Below, piece after piece: positions 54,220 through 62,089 of a DNA stretch of 64,000 nt (positions are counted from its first letter, which is position 1; each line of letters starts with the position of its first letter). The notes under the pieces were generated by a model. The model ran no database searches and had not been told where the DNA came from. It saw nothing but the letters and a program-made list of their open reading frames with translations. Made by a program: the position numbers and the translations under genes. This DNA is from Methylococcus sp. Mc7 (GTDB taxonomy: Bacteria > Pseudomonadota > Gammaproteobacteria > Methylococcales > Methylococcaceae). The stretch covers positions 2,760,501-2,824,500 of the forward strand of contig NZ_CP079095.1 of the NCBI RefSeq assembly GCF_019285515.1, written 5' to 3'.

Positions 54220-55215
54220 ATGCAGGAGATTGAGGAGGAAACGGGGAAAGCAGGTACCCAGCCGGTGGCCGAATGCCGTGCCGATGCCGTCGTACGCCGG
54301 TTCGCGTCGCAGTGTCTCGATCGCATGGAGTCCAGCGAAACCGGAATCCTGGAAAACCGCGGCACCGAGGCATTGCACGACTACCGGGTGGCCCTGCGCC
54401 GCAGCCGGACCTTGCTGGGGCAGATGAAAGGCGTTTTCCCCGAACGGGATGCCCGCCGCTGGCTGGACCGGCTCGGTCGGCTGGGCGAATTGACCGGACC
54501 GCTGCGGGATTGCCACGTCATGCTCGCCGATCTGCCGCTCTACCATTCGGTGCTGCCCGAGTCGCTGAGGCCGGCCTTGGCGCCTTTGCAGTCGTATCTC
54601 GAACGGGAAACGGCGTCCGCTCACCGGATCCTGGCGGATCGTTTGCAGCGTAAGGATTACCGGCGCACGATCGAAAGCTGGCGCCGGTTCCTCGAACGGC
54701 CCGCGCCGAAGCAGCCGTCGGCGCCGAATGCCCGCGCTTCCGCCGGCGAGGTCTGCGGCCGGCACATCTGGAAGCTTTACCGGCGGATGCTGCGGGAGGG
54801 CGCTTCGCTCGGGCCGGACAGTCCCTCGGAAGCGTTCCACGCCCTACGCAAGCGCGGCAAGAAACTGCGTTATCTGCTGGAATTTTCGGCTTCGCTCCGG
54901 GACGACGGCAAACTCCGGGATCTCATCGCCCAATTGAAGAAGCTCCAGGACGTCCTCGGCGAATTCCAGGACACCGCCGTCCAGCGCGCCCGCCTCCTGC
55001 GCCTGGCGGAAACCCTGAGACAGGACGGCCAGCCGGTCGAAACCCTGCTGGCGATGGGGATCCTGGTAGCTCACATGGAGCGGCGTCAGTCGCGCTGCCG
55101 CCAGGCTTTCGGGGACGGCTTCGCGGCATTCGCCGGAAGGCCGTCACGCCGGCGTTATCGCAAGCTGTTCGGGCCCGGCCACGGCGAAGGAGACAGGGAC
55201 CGGCGCGGGGTTTAA
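54220..55215 (+). CDS. CHAD-domain protein
   Basis: The ATG at 54220 follows GAGGA by 9 bases and gives 331 residues; a GTG at 54217 and an upstream ATG at 54161 are alternatives. CHAD domains are helical bundles lined with conserved His, Arg and Lys that bind polyphosphate. The two halves are visible: ALHDYRVALRRSRTLLGQMK near 50-70 and AFHALRKRGKKLRYLLEFSA near 210-230, followed by LKKLQDVLGEFQDTAVQR. There is no CYTH domain. The role may be polyphosphate granule association. It is divergent from relA, 174 bases away; the pairing with an alarmone gene is suggestive only. Confidence 0.87.
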   Translation: MQEIEEETGKAGTQPVAECRADAVVRRFASQCLDRMESSETGILENRGTEALHDYRVALRRSRTLLGQMKGVFPERDARRWLDRLGRLGELTGPLRDCHVMLADLPLYHSVLPESLRPALAPLQSYLERETASAHRILADRLQRKDYRRTIESWRRFLERPAPKQPSAPNARASAGEVCGRHIWKLYRRMLREGASLGPDSPSEAFHALRKRGKKLRYLLEFSASLRDDGKLRDLIAQLKKLQDVLGEFQDTAVQRARLLRLAETLRQDGQPVETLLAMGILVAHMERRQSRCRQAFGDGFAAFAGRPSRRRYRKLFGPGHGEGDRDRRGV

Positions 55216-55252
55216 ACTTTTTCGGACTCAACCTAAGAATGGAACGGGATTC

Positions 55253-56575
55253 ATGCAACAAAAACAGAACAAGGAACCGCTACCGCGCATTCTGATCATC
55301 GGCGGCGGCGCCGGTGGCCTGGAGCTGGCAACCAAACTGGGCAAGACCCTCGGCAAGAAAGGAAAGGCGCAGGTGACCCTCATCGACGCCCACCCCACCC
55401 ATATCTGGAAGCCGCTGCTGCATGAAGTCGCGGCGGGCACGATGGACGTGAACGACGACGAGCTGGATTACCTGGCGCAGGCCAACGCCTGCCATTTCCG
55501 TTTCGTCCTGGGACGCATGAACGGCCTGGACCGTACGGCCAAACAGGTGAAGCTCGCGCCGACGCTCAATGCCGCGGGCGAGGAGGTGATCCCCGCCTGT
55601 TCCTATCCCTACGATATCCTGGTGATCGCGGTCGGCAGCGTGTGCAACGATTTCGGCGTGCCAGGCGTGGCGCAGAACTGCATCTTCCTGGATACCACGG
55701 AAGAAGCCCAGCAGTTTCACCGCCGCCTGCTGGAAGCCTACATGCGCGCCCATGCGACGGGCGGGGCGAAGCAGGCCGGCCAGCTCGACGTGGCCATCGT
55801 CGGCGGCGGCGCCACCGGCATCGAACTTTCGGCCCAGTTGCATCAGGCCACCCGGCTGCTGGCCGCGTACGGCCTCGACAACGTCAAACCGTCGGACATC
55901 AAGATTCATCTGATCGAGGCCGCGCCCCGGCTGTTGCCCGAGCTGCCGCCGCGCCTTTCGGAGTCCACGGTCAGGCAGCTCCTGGCGCTCGACGTGCAAC
56001 TGCACCTCGGCGAGCGCGTGGTGGAGGCGCGGCCGGACGGCGTCCTGACCCATACCGGCAAATTCATACCCGCCGCGCTGAAGGTCTGGGCCGCCGGGGT
56101 GAAGGCGCCGGACTTCCTGGCGCAGACCGATCTGGAAACCAACCGCATCAATCAGGTCGTGGTGCGCCAGACTCTGCAGACGACGCGGGACGACCGCATC
56201 TTCGCCATCGGCGACTGCAGCGCCTGTCCTTGGCCGGAAAAGAACGCCACGGTGCCGCCGCGCGCCCAGTCGGCCCACCAGCAGGCCAGCACCGCCTACA
56301 AGAACATTCTGCGGCTCCTGGCCGGCAAGGCGCTGGCGGATTACCGCTACCGCGACTACGGCTCCCTGGTTTCCCTGGGCAAGTACAGCACGGTGGGCAA
56401 TCTGATGGGGAATCTCCTGGGCAGCGTGATGATCGAAGGGGTGATCGCCCGCCTGGTCTACCTGAGCCTTTACAAGATGCACCAGAACGCCCTGTTCGGG
56501 CCGTTCCGGGTCGGCCTGATCATGGTCGCCCATTTCTTCAGCCAGAAGCTGCGGCCGAAGATCAAGCTGCACTGA
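55253..56575 (+). CDS. ndh: Type II NADH:quinone oxidoreductase
   Basis: This is a 440-residue single-subunit, non-proton-pumping NADH dehydrogenase at the inner face of the membrane. FAD-binding ILIIGGGAGGLELATKLG is at about 11-28 and NADH-binding VAIVGGGATGIELSAQL at about 180-196. The Asp of DDRIFAIGDCSACPWPE contacts FAD, and RAQSAHQQASTAYKNI is typical of NDH-2. The C-terminal part (about 400-440) is amphipathic for membrane attachment (LIMVAHFFSQKLRPKI). It starts 37 bases after the CHAD gene. A weak hairpin follows. Confidence 0.94.
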   Translation: MQQKQNKEPLPRILIIGGGAGGLELATKLGKTLGKKGKAQVTLIDAHPTHIWKPLLHEVAAGTMDVNDDELDYLAQANACHFRFVLGRMNGLDRTAKQVKLAPTLNAAGEEVIPACSYPYDILVIAVGSVCNDFGVPGVAQNCIFLDTTEEAQQFHRRLLEAYMRAHATGGAKQAGQLDVAIVGGGATGIELSAQLHQATRLLAAYGLDNVKPSDIKIHLIEAAPRLLPELPPRLSESTVRQLLALDVQLHLGERVVEARPDGVLTHTGKFIPAALKVWAAGVKAPDFLAQTDLETNRINQVVVRQTLQTTRDDRIFAIGDCSACPWPEKNATVPPRAQSAHQQASTAYKNILRLLAGKALADYRYRDYGSLVSLGKYSTVGNLMGNLLGSVMIEGVIARLVYLSLYKMHQNALFGPFRVGLIMVAHFFSQKLRPKIKLH

Positions 56576-56582
56576 GTCAGAG

Positions 56583-56600
56583 GCGGGCCCGAAGGCCCGC
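56583..56600. terminator. Short GC hairpin between ndh and rlmJ
   Basis: GCGGGCC (56583-56589) pairs with GGCCCGC (56594-56600) around CGAA, a stable tetraloop. It lies between convergent stops and has only TTCC after it. It is probably a terminator, though without a strong U tract. Confidence 0.55.
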
Positions 56601-56612
56601 TTCCATCGAATC

Positions 56613-57461
56613 TCAGTCCGGTTCGCCCGCCAGCCAGTCCAGGCGCCAGCCGCCTTCCCCTTGGGGGCTCAGGGTTGCGTGCAGCCAGGGCAGGAGGGTC
56701 TTCATGTGCTCGTCGAGGCGCCACGGTGGGTTGACTACGATCATGCCGGTGCCGCTCATCCCCTTTTCGCCGGTCTCCGGCAGCACCGACAGCTCCATCG
56801 CAAGCAATCGGTCGATGCCGGTCTGGCGGAATTTCCGGCGCATCCAGTCGGCGGTGCGGCGGTCCTGGATCGGGTACCAGTAGGCGAAAATGCCGGTGGG
56901 CCAGCGTTTCCATGCCGCCGCCGCGGCTTCCACCATCCGCTCGCGCTCGTTGCGCAGCTCGAATGGCGGATCGCAAAGCACCAGGCCGCGCCGCTCGGGG
57001 GGCGGCAGGAAGGCTTTGAGGCCCTGGTAGCCGTCGATCTGGTTGACCGTGATCCGGCGTTCGCCGCCGAAGAGGGAACGCAGCGACTGGACTTCGGTGC
57101 CGTGCAGCTCGCACAGGGCCATCCGGTCCCCCCCGCGAAGAAAATGCCGGACGATGAGCGGCGATCCCGGATAAAGCCGCAGTCTGCCGCCAGGATTGAG
57201 CGCCCGCACCGCGGCGAGGTAGTCCTCCAGTTCGGGCGGTACCGAGGGCAGCTTCCACAAGCGCTCGATTCCGCTCCGGTGCTCCCGGTTCTGCTTCGCC
57301 ATGGCCGACTCCAGGTCGTAACGGCCGGCGCCGGCATGGGTATCGAGGTAAAAGAACGGCGCCGGCTTGCGCAGCAGCGAGCGGACGATCTGCGCCAGCA
57401 CGGCATGCTTGAGAACGTCGGCGAAATTGCCGGCATGGAAGCCGTGACGGTAGCTCAGCAT
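56613..57461 (-). CDS. rlmJ: 23S rRNA adenine-2030 N6-methyltransferase
   Basis: The 282-residue enzyme methylates A2030 of 23S rRNA using S-adenosylmethionine. The start MLSYRHGFHAGNFADVLKHA is the family hallmark. YLDTHAGAGRYDL binds the methyl donor, and the catalytic motif is LCDPPFE (a DPPY-type motif). SGTGMIVVNPPWRLD closes the domain. The length equals that of E. coli RlmJ. It is the last gene of the minus-strand run that begins at the P-type ATPase, 55 bases after the small membrane protein, but its function is independent. Confidence 0.94.
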   Translation of the reverse strand: MLSYRHGFHAGNFADVLKHAVLAQIVRSLLRKPAPFFYLDTHAGAGRYDLESAMAKQNREHRSGIERLWKLPSVPPELEDYLAAVRALNPGGRLRLYPGSPLIVRHFLRGGDRMALCELHGTEVQSLRSLFGGERRITVNQIDGYQGLKAFLPPPERRGLVLCDPPFELRNERERMVEAAAAAWKRWPTGIFAYWYPIQDRRTADWMRRKFRQTGIDRLLAMELSVLPETGEKGMSGTGMIVVNPPWRLDEHMKTLLPWLHATLSPQGEGGWRLDWLAGEPD

Positions 57462-57516
57462 CGGTCGATTCGAGGGGGAGCCGGACCCGGACCCGGAAAA
57501 TCCGGGGCGGGGAAGG

Positions 57517-57921
57517 CTAGCGGGTGGATGGCGGGTAGCGCCGTTCCAGGTCGTCGAGAAAACGGCCGATCTGTTTCATGCTGCCTTTCAGCAGCCGCGG
57601 CGATCGCCCGTTCAGCCAATGTTCGAGCCGCGCGCTGCTGCCGGGCCACAATACCAATCCCCCCATGGCAAGGAAAGGCAGGCCCAGCACGCCGGGCGTG
57701 ACCAGGCCGACGACGCCGGCGGTGATCAGCAGCCAGGCGACGTCATGCGGCATGCGGCGTATCCGCTGTTCGGTTTTCTGTTCGATGGCCAGGGCGTCCA
57801 GCGTTTCGAGGCTTTTTTCGAGGGACGCCTCGCCAGCTTCCTGTCCGCCGGGGGCGGCGGCAGGCCTGTCACGCCGCCTTGGGGATTTGCGGCCGGAATG
57901 AGGACTTTCGGTCATGTTCAT
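57517..57921 (-). CDS. Small membrane protein of the ATPase operon
   Basis: The 134-residue protein has a basic, Pro/Ala-rich N-terminal half and two short helices at about 64-98 (LLITAGVVGLVTPGVLGLPF and LAMGGLVLW). The hairpin of helices with a Pro-Gly turn recalls small PGPGW-type membrane proteins, though the motif itself is not intact (WPGSS). The C-terminus is basic and helical. It is encoded 60 bases after the EcsC gene and probably belongs to the same operon. Function unknown. Confidence 0.65.
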   Translation of the reverse strand: MNMTESPHSGRKSPRRRDRPAAAPGGQEAGEASLEKSLETLDALAIEQKTEQRIRRMPHDVAWLLITAGVVGLVTPGVLGLPFLAMGGLVLWPGSSARLEHWLNGRSPRLLKGSMKQIGRFLDDLERRYPPSTR

Positions 57922-57981
57922 GCTGCTTCAGGGTTGGACCGCGCATGTTACATCCAGCAGGCGGTGCGTCTCAACCGGAAC

Positions 57982-58770
57982 TCACGCAGGCGCGATCCAG
58001 CCTTCGATCCTGCCGTGATCGAGCAGCCAGCGCTCCTGGTAAACGCGCTTGGCGGCGAGGCCGGCGCGCCGGCTGAAGGAACGGTTGGCGTAGGCATTGA
58101 GGGCGACGGACAAGCCGGGAATGAAGGATGCCAGTTTGCGGCCGAGCACGATCCGCTGCAAGACCGCCAGCGCCGCCTCGTTCACGGCGTCGCCGACGAG
58201 GTGGTGCTCCAACTGCCGATGATAATTCTCCATGGCGCGCGATTGTTCCTCGGGCGTGCCGGCGGTGGACAGCGCCAGGATGTGCAGCATGAAGCCGCGG
58301 TCGCCCGTGCGCTCGGCGGAATAACCGTAAGCCTGGGACACGCGGTGGATCAGGCGCAGGGCCACGCCCAGCAGGGCCGGCACGCCCACCACGACGGTAC
58401 CCAGGCTGCCGGTGCCGGTCACGGCTCCCACCCCGGTGGCGAGCTTGAGTCCTTCCTCGATGACCTTGTCGGCCAGGCGGTCGCTGAATTCCAGCGATTG
58501 CGCGCCGATTTCCTCCAGGCTGCGGAATCCGCTATGGCGCAGAATCCAGTCGTCCCGCACCAGTTGTTCGGCCACCCTGTTGAGGGCATCGAATGCGAAT
58601 CGCGAGGCCGGGGCGGGCACGATCTTCCGGCTCAGCCGGATGAGAGGCCGCTGCGCGCGGTTCAGGAGAGGGCTCGCCGGATGCGGCTTGCGCCGTTTCC
58701 AGGCGGCGATGGCCCGGATCTGTTCCACCTCGTACCGGCTCGGCGGCGCGGCTGGAATGAGGGGTTTCAT
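57982..58770 (-). CDS. EcsC-family protein
   Basis: The 262-residue protein matches EcsC in the central part: GTGSLGTVVVGVPALLGVAL (a Gly-rich membrane-associated helix), LRLIHRVSQAYGYSAE, and the C-terminal SFIPGLSVALNAYANRSFSR followed by AAKRVYQERWLL. EcsC in Bacillus is encoded with an ABC exporter, but its biochemical role is not known. Here it is encoded with two P-type ATPase homologues. It starts 59 bases after the pseudo-ATPase stop. A regulatory or membrane-adaptor role for the pump is plausible but inferred. Confidence 0.82.
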   Translation of the reverse strand: MKPLIPAAPPSRYEVEQIRAIAAWKRRKPHPASPLLNRAQRPLIRLSRKIVPAPASRFAFDALNRVAEQLVRDDWILRHSGFRSLEEIGAQSLEFSDRLADKVIEEGLKLATGVGAVTGTGSLGTVVVGVPALLGVALRLIHRVSQAYGYSAERTGDRGFMLHILALSTAGTPEEQSRAMENYHRQLEHHLVGDAVNEAALAVLQRIVLGRKLASFIPGLSVALNAYANRSFSRRAGLAAKRVYQERWLLDHGRIEGWIAPA

Positions 58771-58829
58771 GCGTATCCGCGAGATTGAGTGGGGAAGAGG
58801 CCGCTACTTCCTCCCCGACGGAAAACGGG

Positions 58830-61190
58830 TCAGCGCAGAACCGGAACGCGGCGGGTCCTTGCCGCCTGCAGGTCTCGCCGTATGCGGCGGTCGACGTTCA
58901 TGACGCCGATGTTGGCGAGGATTCCGGAAGTGATGCCGTTGAGCAGTCCGGCGAAGGCGCCGGCGATGCATAGCAGATTGGGGATCGCCGCCATGCGGCA
59001 GGCCGAAACGACGTTGGCGTCGTGGCCTTGGGCCAGCTCCATCAGATCGACCAGGGGATCGAGCGACTCGCCCAGGATCGCGATGTCGCAGGGGCCGCCG
59101 TCGGCTGCCTGGCTTCCGAACGCCACGGCGACATGGGCTTCGCCGGCAACAGCCGGATCCCTGCCGAAGTCGCCGATCAGCGTGGCACGCACGCCCCGTT
59201 TTTTCAGCCCCTGGAGAAAGCGGATTTTTTGCTCCGCGTTCAGTCCACCGCCGGAGAGATCGGCACCCAGGCGCCGCGCGAGTTCGGCGGCTTCATCGTC
59301 CGGCCGGGACGAGACGATGAAGATCTGCTGCATGCCGAGCGCGCGGAGACGGGCGAAGGTATGGGCCACGCGCGGCAAGGGTGAGTAAGCGAACCGCAGC
59401 TCGGCGACGTCGACGCCGTCGATGCGCATCAGCAACGGCGCCGGGGCCGTCTTGGAACGGCTGGGGCCGCCAACCAGACTGACGGTATGGCGGCCGATCC
59501 GCACTTCGACCGCATCGGCGTTCAGCGACAGCAGTTCCGGCTCGCGGACGACCAGCCCGCGCCGGAGGCAGCTTTGGGCCAGCGCCTCGGCGCGTTCGTC
59601 GCCGAGGAAGAGTGCGGCGCCAGCGCCATGCCGCAGAATCGTGTCGGTGTCCGGCAGGTGGCTGGCCACTTCGGCCAGTTCGAGCTGCGGATTGAGGAGG
59701 CCCGGCAGATCGCCGTCGATCACCAGGAAGTCGCTCTCCTTCAGGCGGGTGAGGGCGGAAGCCGATTTGAGCAGGGCGCCGCTGTGCAAGGCCAGGCGCA
59801 TGTCCCGGAGTACTTGCATCGGCAGCGCCATGCCGGGCCCGCTGACCCAGTCCTGGTGCAGGATGGCGCCCACCGTGATCAGGTCGCCGGCGGCCCATCC
59901 GACGCCGGCGGTGGCCAGCGTAGGGAGCACCGTGCGGTCCGCCAGGTTTTCGGCTTCGCGCCGCATGGCCCGGTCGGAGGGTATCAGGGTGGCGGTTTCG
60001 AGAACGGACCTCGTAAGCCCGGCGGCCCGGGTCTCCGATCCGGTGCGGACGGCTTCGATTTCCAGGGAGCCGTTGACCACGACGGACCCCGCGAGTACTT
60101 CATCGCCGGGAATTTTCCGCACCGGGCCCTGGCTTCCTCGGAGGCTGGTTTCCTGGACAAGGGCCTGGCCGGCGAGGACGACCCCGTCGACCGGGATGGC
60201 TTCCGTTGCAGGAACTTTGACACGGTCGCCGGCGCGCAAATCGGCCACAGCGGTCAGCGACTCGCTTCCATCGGCATTCAGCAGGACGGTCTGCGCCGGA
60301 AGTGGCAGGCTGTCCTCCAGGAGCGCATGGGCTTCCCGTGCCAGATTTTTCCGCCAGTTCCGCTGCCAGTAGCGCAGAGACCATTCGGTCAGGGCGTAGG
60401 CGAGGACCTGGCCGGTGGCGATCGAGCAGGCGAGGAGGGCGGTATGAAACACCGGCACGCCCAGCTTCCCGCGGCCGATCTGCTTGCCGGCATCCTGCAA
60501 GACCTTGAGATTGCTCGCAACCAGCAGGCCCGCCGCGACCGGTGTCGCAAGCGGCAGCATCAATTCCCCAACGGCGCCGAGTCCGACGCTGGCGTTGGCG
60601 ACCCGGAAATCCACCGCTCCGGGTTCGGGAACACGCGATGCCACTTCACCGGTCAGGAGTCCCTCGGCGATGCGGACAAGGGTCAAAGGTTCCAGCGACT
60701 CGGCGTCGTAACTTATCCGGATCGTTCCGGAAGCGGCATTGCCGGAGAAGCGCGTGACCGCATCGAGTGCGGTGAGCCCGGTTTCGATGTTCCGGAGGAG
60801 CGAGGCGTTTCCCTTCAGGCGGGGATGCCGCAATTCCAGCCAGCCATCATCGGCCGCTCCGATCCGGAACAGTGAGATCAAGCCCGCGTGCCGATGCAGC
60901 GTCAGCGCGGAATCCGCCGGCCAATGCGGCAAATCCCGGTCTTCCAATCCTTCGTTATCGGCGCCCACCGCGGCGGCCAGCCGCCGGCGGAAAGCGCCGG
61001 CGTCTCCCTTCGCGGTGCGGTGTCTTATGAGCGCGCTTCCTTGGGAGGGTTCGAGGCCGAGTGATTCGACTTCCGGGAGGGCCAGGACCTGCCGGGCAAA
61101 GCGGCGGGCAATCCTTCCGCAGCCAGGGCCGAAGACCGAGTCATCCTCGATGCGCAGCCAGTTGGAACCGAACGTGATGCTATCAGCCAT
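58830..61190 (-). CDS. P1-type ATPase homologue with degenerate catalytic motifs (likely pseudoenzyme)
   Basis: The 786 residues have the full P1B layout: an HMA-like domain at 1-78 (metal CxxC absent; GPGCGR instead), a second HMA-like domain at about 100-180, helices near 200-270, actuator, helices near 420-450, ATP-binding part and two C-terminal helices. Every catalytic motif is altered. TGES becomes RGSQ (351-354), CPC is replaced by SGPGMALP (450-457), DKTGT becomes DGDLP (492-496; the Asp remains), the TGD motif becomes SSRPDD, and GDGIND becomes GDFGRD (673-678). The gene is intact and in the middle of an operon, so it is probably a kept, non-pumping partner. Its fold assignment is firm; activity loss is inferred. 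Confidence 0.85.
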   Translation of the reverse strand: MADSITFGSNWLRIEDDSVFGPGCGRIARRFARQVLALPEVESLGLEPSQGSALIRHRTAKGDAGAFRRRLAAAVGADNEGLEDRDLPHWPADSALTLHRHAGLISLFRIGAADDGWLELRHPRLKGNASLLRNIETGLTALDAVTRFSGNAASGTIRISYDAESLEPLTLVRIAEGLLTGEVASRVPEPGAVDFRVANASVGLGAVGELMLPLATPVAAGLLVASNLKVLQDAGKQIGRGKLGVPVFHTALLACSIATGQVLAYALTEWSLRYWQRNWRKNLAREAHALLEDSLPLPAQTVLLNADGSESLTAVADLRAGDRVKVPATEAIPVDGVVLAGQALVQETSLRGSQGPVRKIPGDEVLAGSVVVNGSLEIEAVRTGSETRAAGLTRSVLETATLIPSDRAMRREAENLADRTVLPTLATAGVGWAAGDLITVGAILHQDWVSGPGMALPMQVLRDMRLALHSGALLKSASALTRLKESDFLVIDGDLPGLLNPQLELAEVASHLPDTDTILRHGAGAALFLGDERAEALAQSCLRRGLVVREPELLSLNADAVEVRIGRHTVSLVGGPSRSKTAPAPLLMRIDGVDVAELRFAYSPLPRVAHTFARLRALGMQQIFIVSSRPDDEAAELARRLGADLSGGGLNAEQKIRFLQGLKKRGVRATLIGDFGRDPAVAGEAHVAVAFGSQAADGGPCDIAILGESLDPLVDLMELAQGHDANVVSACRMAAIPNLLCIAGAFAGLLNGITSGILANIGVMNVDRRIRRDLQAARTRRVPVLR

Positions 61191-61227
61191 ATACCAGTTT
61201 TTGTCGGGCTGTTAGTTTGAGAGGCGG

Positions 61228-61419
61228 CTAATCGGCGTAGGGCTCGATTTCGCCGAGTTCGACCATACGGTCGAGTTCCATGACGATCTGTTTATCCTGC
61301 TCGTCCAGGACGTTGTAGATCTCCTGCAGCTGCCTCTGGCGGCGCCGGACTTCGATGATCATTGCCGATAGAAAAATGGCCGCCAGGGCGGTGGTCAGTG
61401 CGTTCGTCACCTGTTCCAT
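61228..61419 (-). CDS. 63-residue membrane protein of the ATPase operon
   Basis: One membrane helix at about 4-24 (VTNALTTALAAIFLSAMIIE) is followed by a basic stretch (VRRRQRQLQ) and an acidic amphipathic helix (LDEQDKQIVMELDRMVELGE). The layout is that of small regulatory subunits of P-type ATPases, but no sequence family is recognised. It lies 37 bases before the pseudo-ATPase start and 55 bases after the preceding gene. The basic end of the helix suggests the C-terminal half is cytoplasmic. Confidence 0.7.
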   Translation of the reverse strand: MEQVTNALTTALAAIFLSAMIIEVRRRQRQLQEIYNVLDEQDKQIVMELDRMVELGEIEPYAD

Positions 61420-61474
61420 GCGTCTATCCTCCGGTTTCGGGGTGGTGAAAATGCGGATCGGACGGGCGATTCCG

Positions 61475-61996
61475 TCAGGCGCCCATGGCGTCCTTGGCGC
61501 CTTCGCGGATCACCTCGATCGTGCCGATGAACCCGTCCTTATGCAGCCTGTCCTTGATGTCCCGTTCGATATTGGGGCTGTCGTGGTGTAGGCTCAGGAA
61601 GCGCAGGAACTCCTGCAGAGCGTGCAGCGCCCGCACGGGCTTCTGGATCAGTCCCAGATTGAGATGGAATCCGTGGTATTCGCCGCCGTCGCGCGGGCCG
61701 GAGCGGTGCATGTCCCGGACGATGAGCACCGGATCCTTGCCGATGAACTGCGGATGCCTCTTGACGATGTCGCGGGACTGTTCCGGGGAAAGCACGTAAA
61801 GCGGATCGCCGTCCTGGAAAGAGCGGATCATCTCGAAATTGTCCCGGATCACCTGCGCGGCGGGGGAGGTCCAGCCGGTATCCAAAATGAATATGCGAAA
61901 CCTGGGAGCCGGCCGGCCGCCGGCGCTTTCCGGGGCCGCGGCGTGTACTGGTTTGCTTCTGCGGCCGCGGGATGCGGGTGTGCTGGGTTCGGACAT
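61475..61996 (-). CDS. Unrecognised soluble protein of the ATPase operon
   Basis: The ATG at 61996 has AGAGG 7 bases upstream (173 residues); a TTG two codons earlier is less likely. The first 30 residues are Ser/Ala/Pro-rich and disordered. The rest looks like one alpha/beta domain with strands FRIFILDTGW, PLYVLSPEQS, PVLIVRDMHR and EYHGFHLNLG. A helical end follows (LHALQEFLRFLSLHHDS, EVIREGAKDAMG). There is no signal peptide or membrane helix and no family I know. It sits between the active and the degenerate ATPase genes, so a link to their regulation is inferred. Confidence 0.7.
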   Translation of the reverse strand: MSEPSTPASRGRRSKPVHAAAPESAGGRPAPRFRIFILDTGWTSPAAQVIRDNFEMIRSFQDGDPLYVLSPEQSRDIVKRHPQFIGKDPVLIVRDMHRSGPRDGGEYHGFHLNLGLIQKPVRALHALQEFLRFLSLHHDSPNIERDIKDRLHKDGFIGTIEVIREGAKDAMGA

Positions 61997-62089
61997 GGGC
62001 AATCCTCTATTGGAATATTCCGAAGCATGTGAGCGATGGCCTGAATGCCGCTATGCGGGTGAGGTGATGCGAGCGGCGGAACCGAACTC

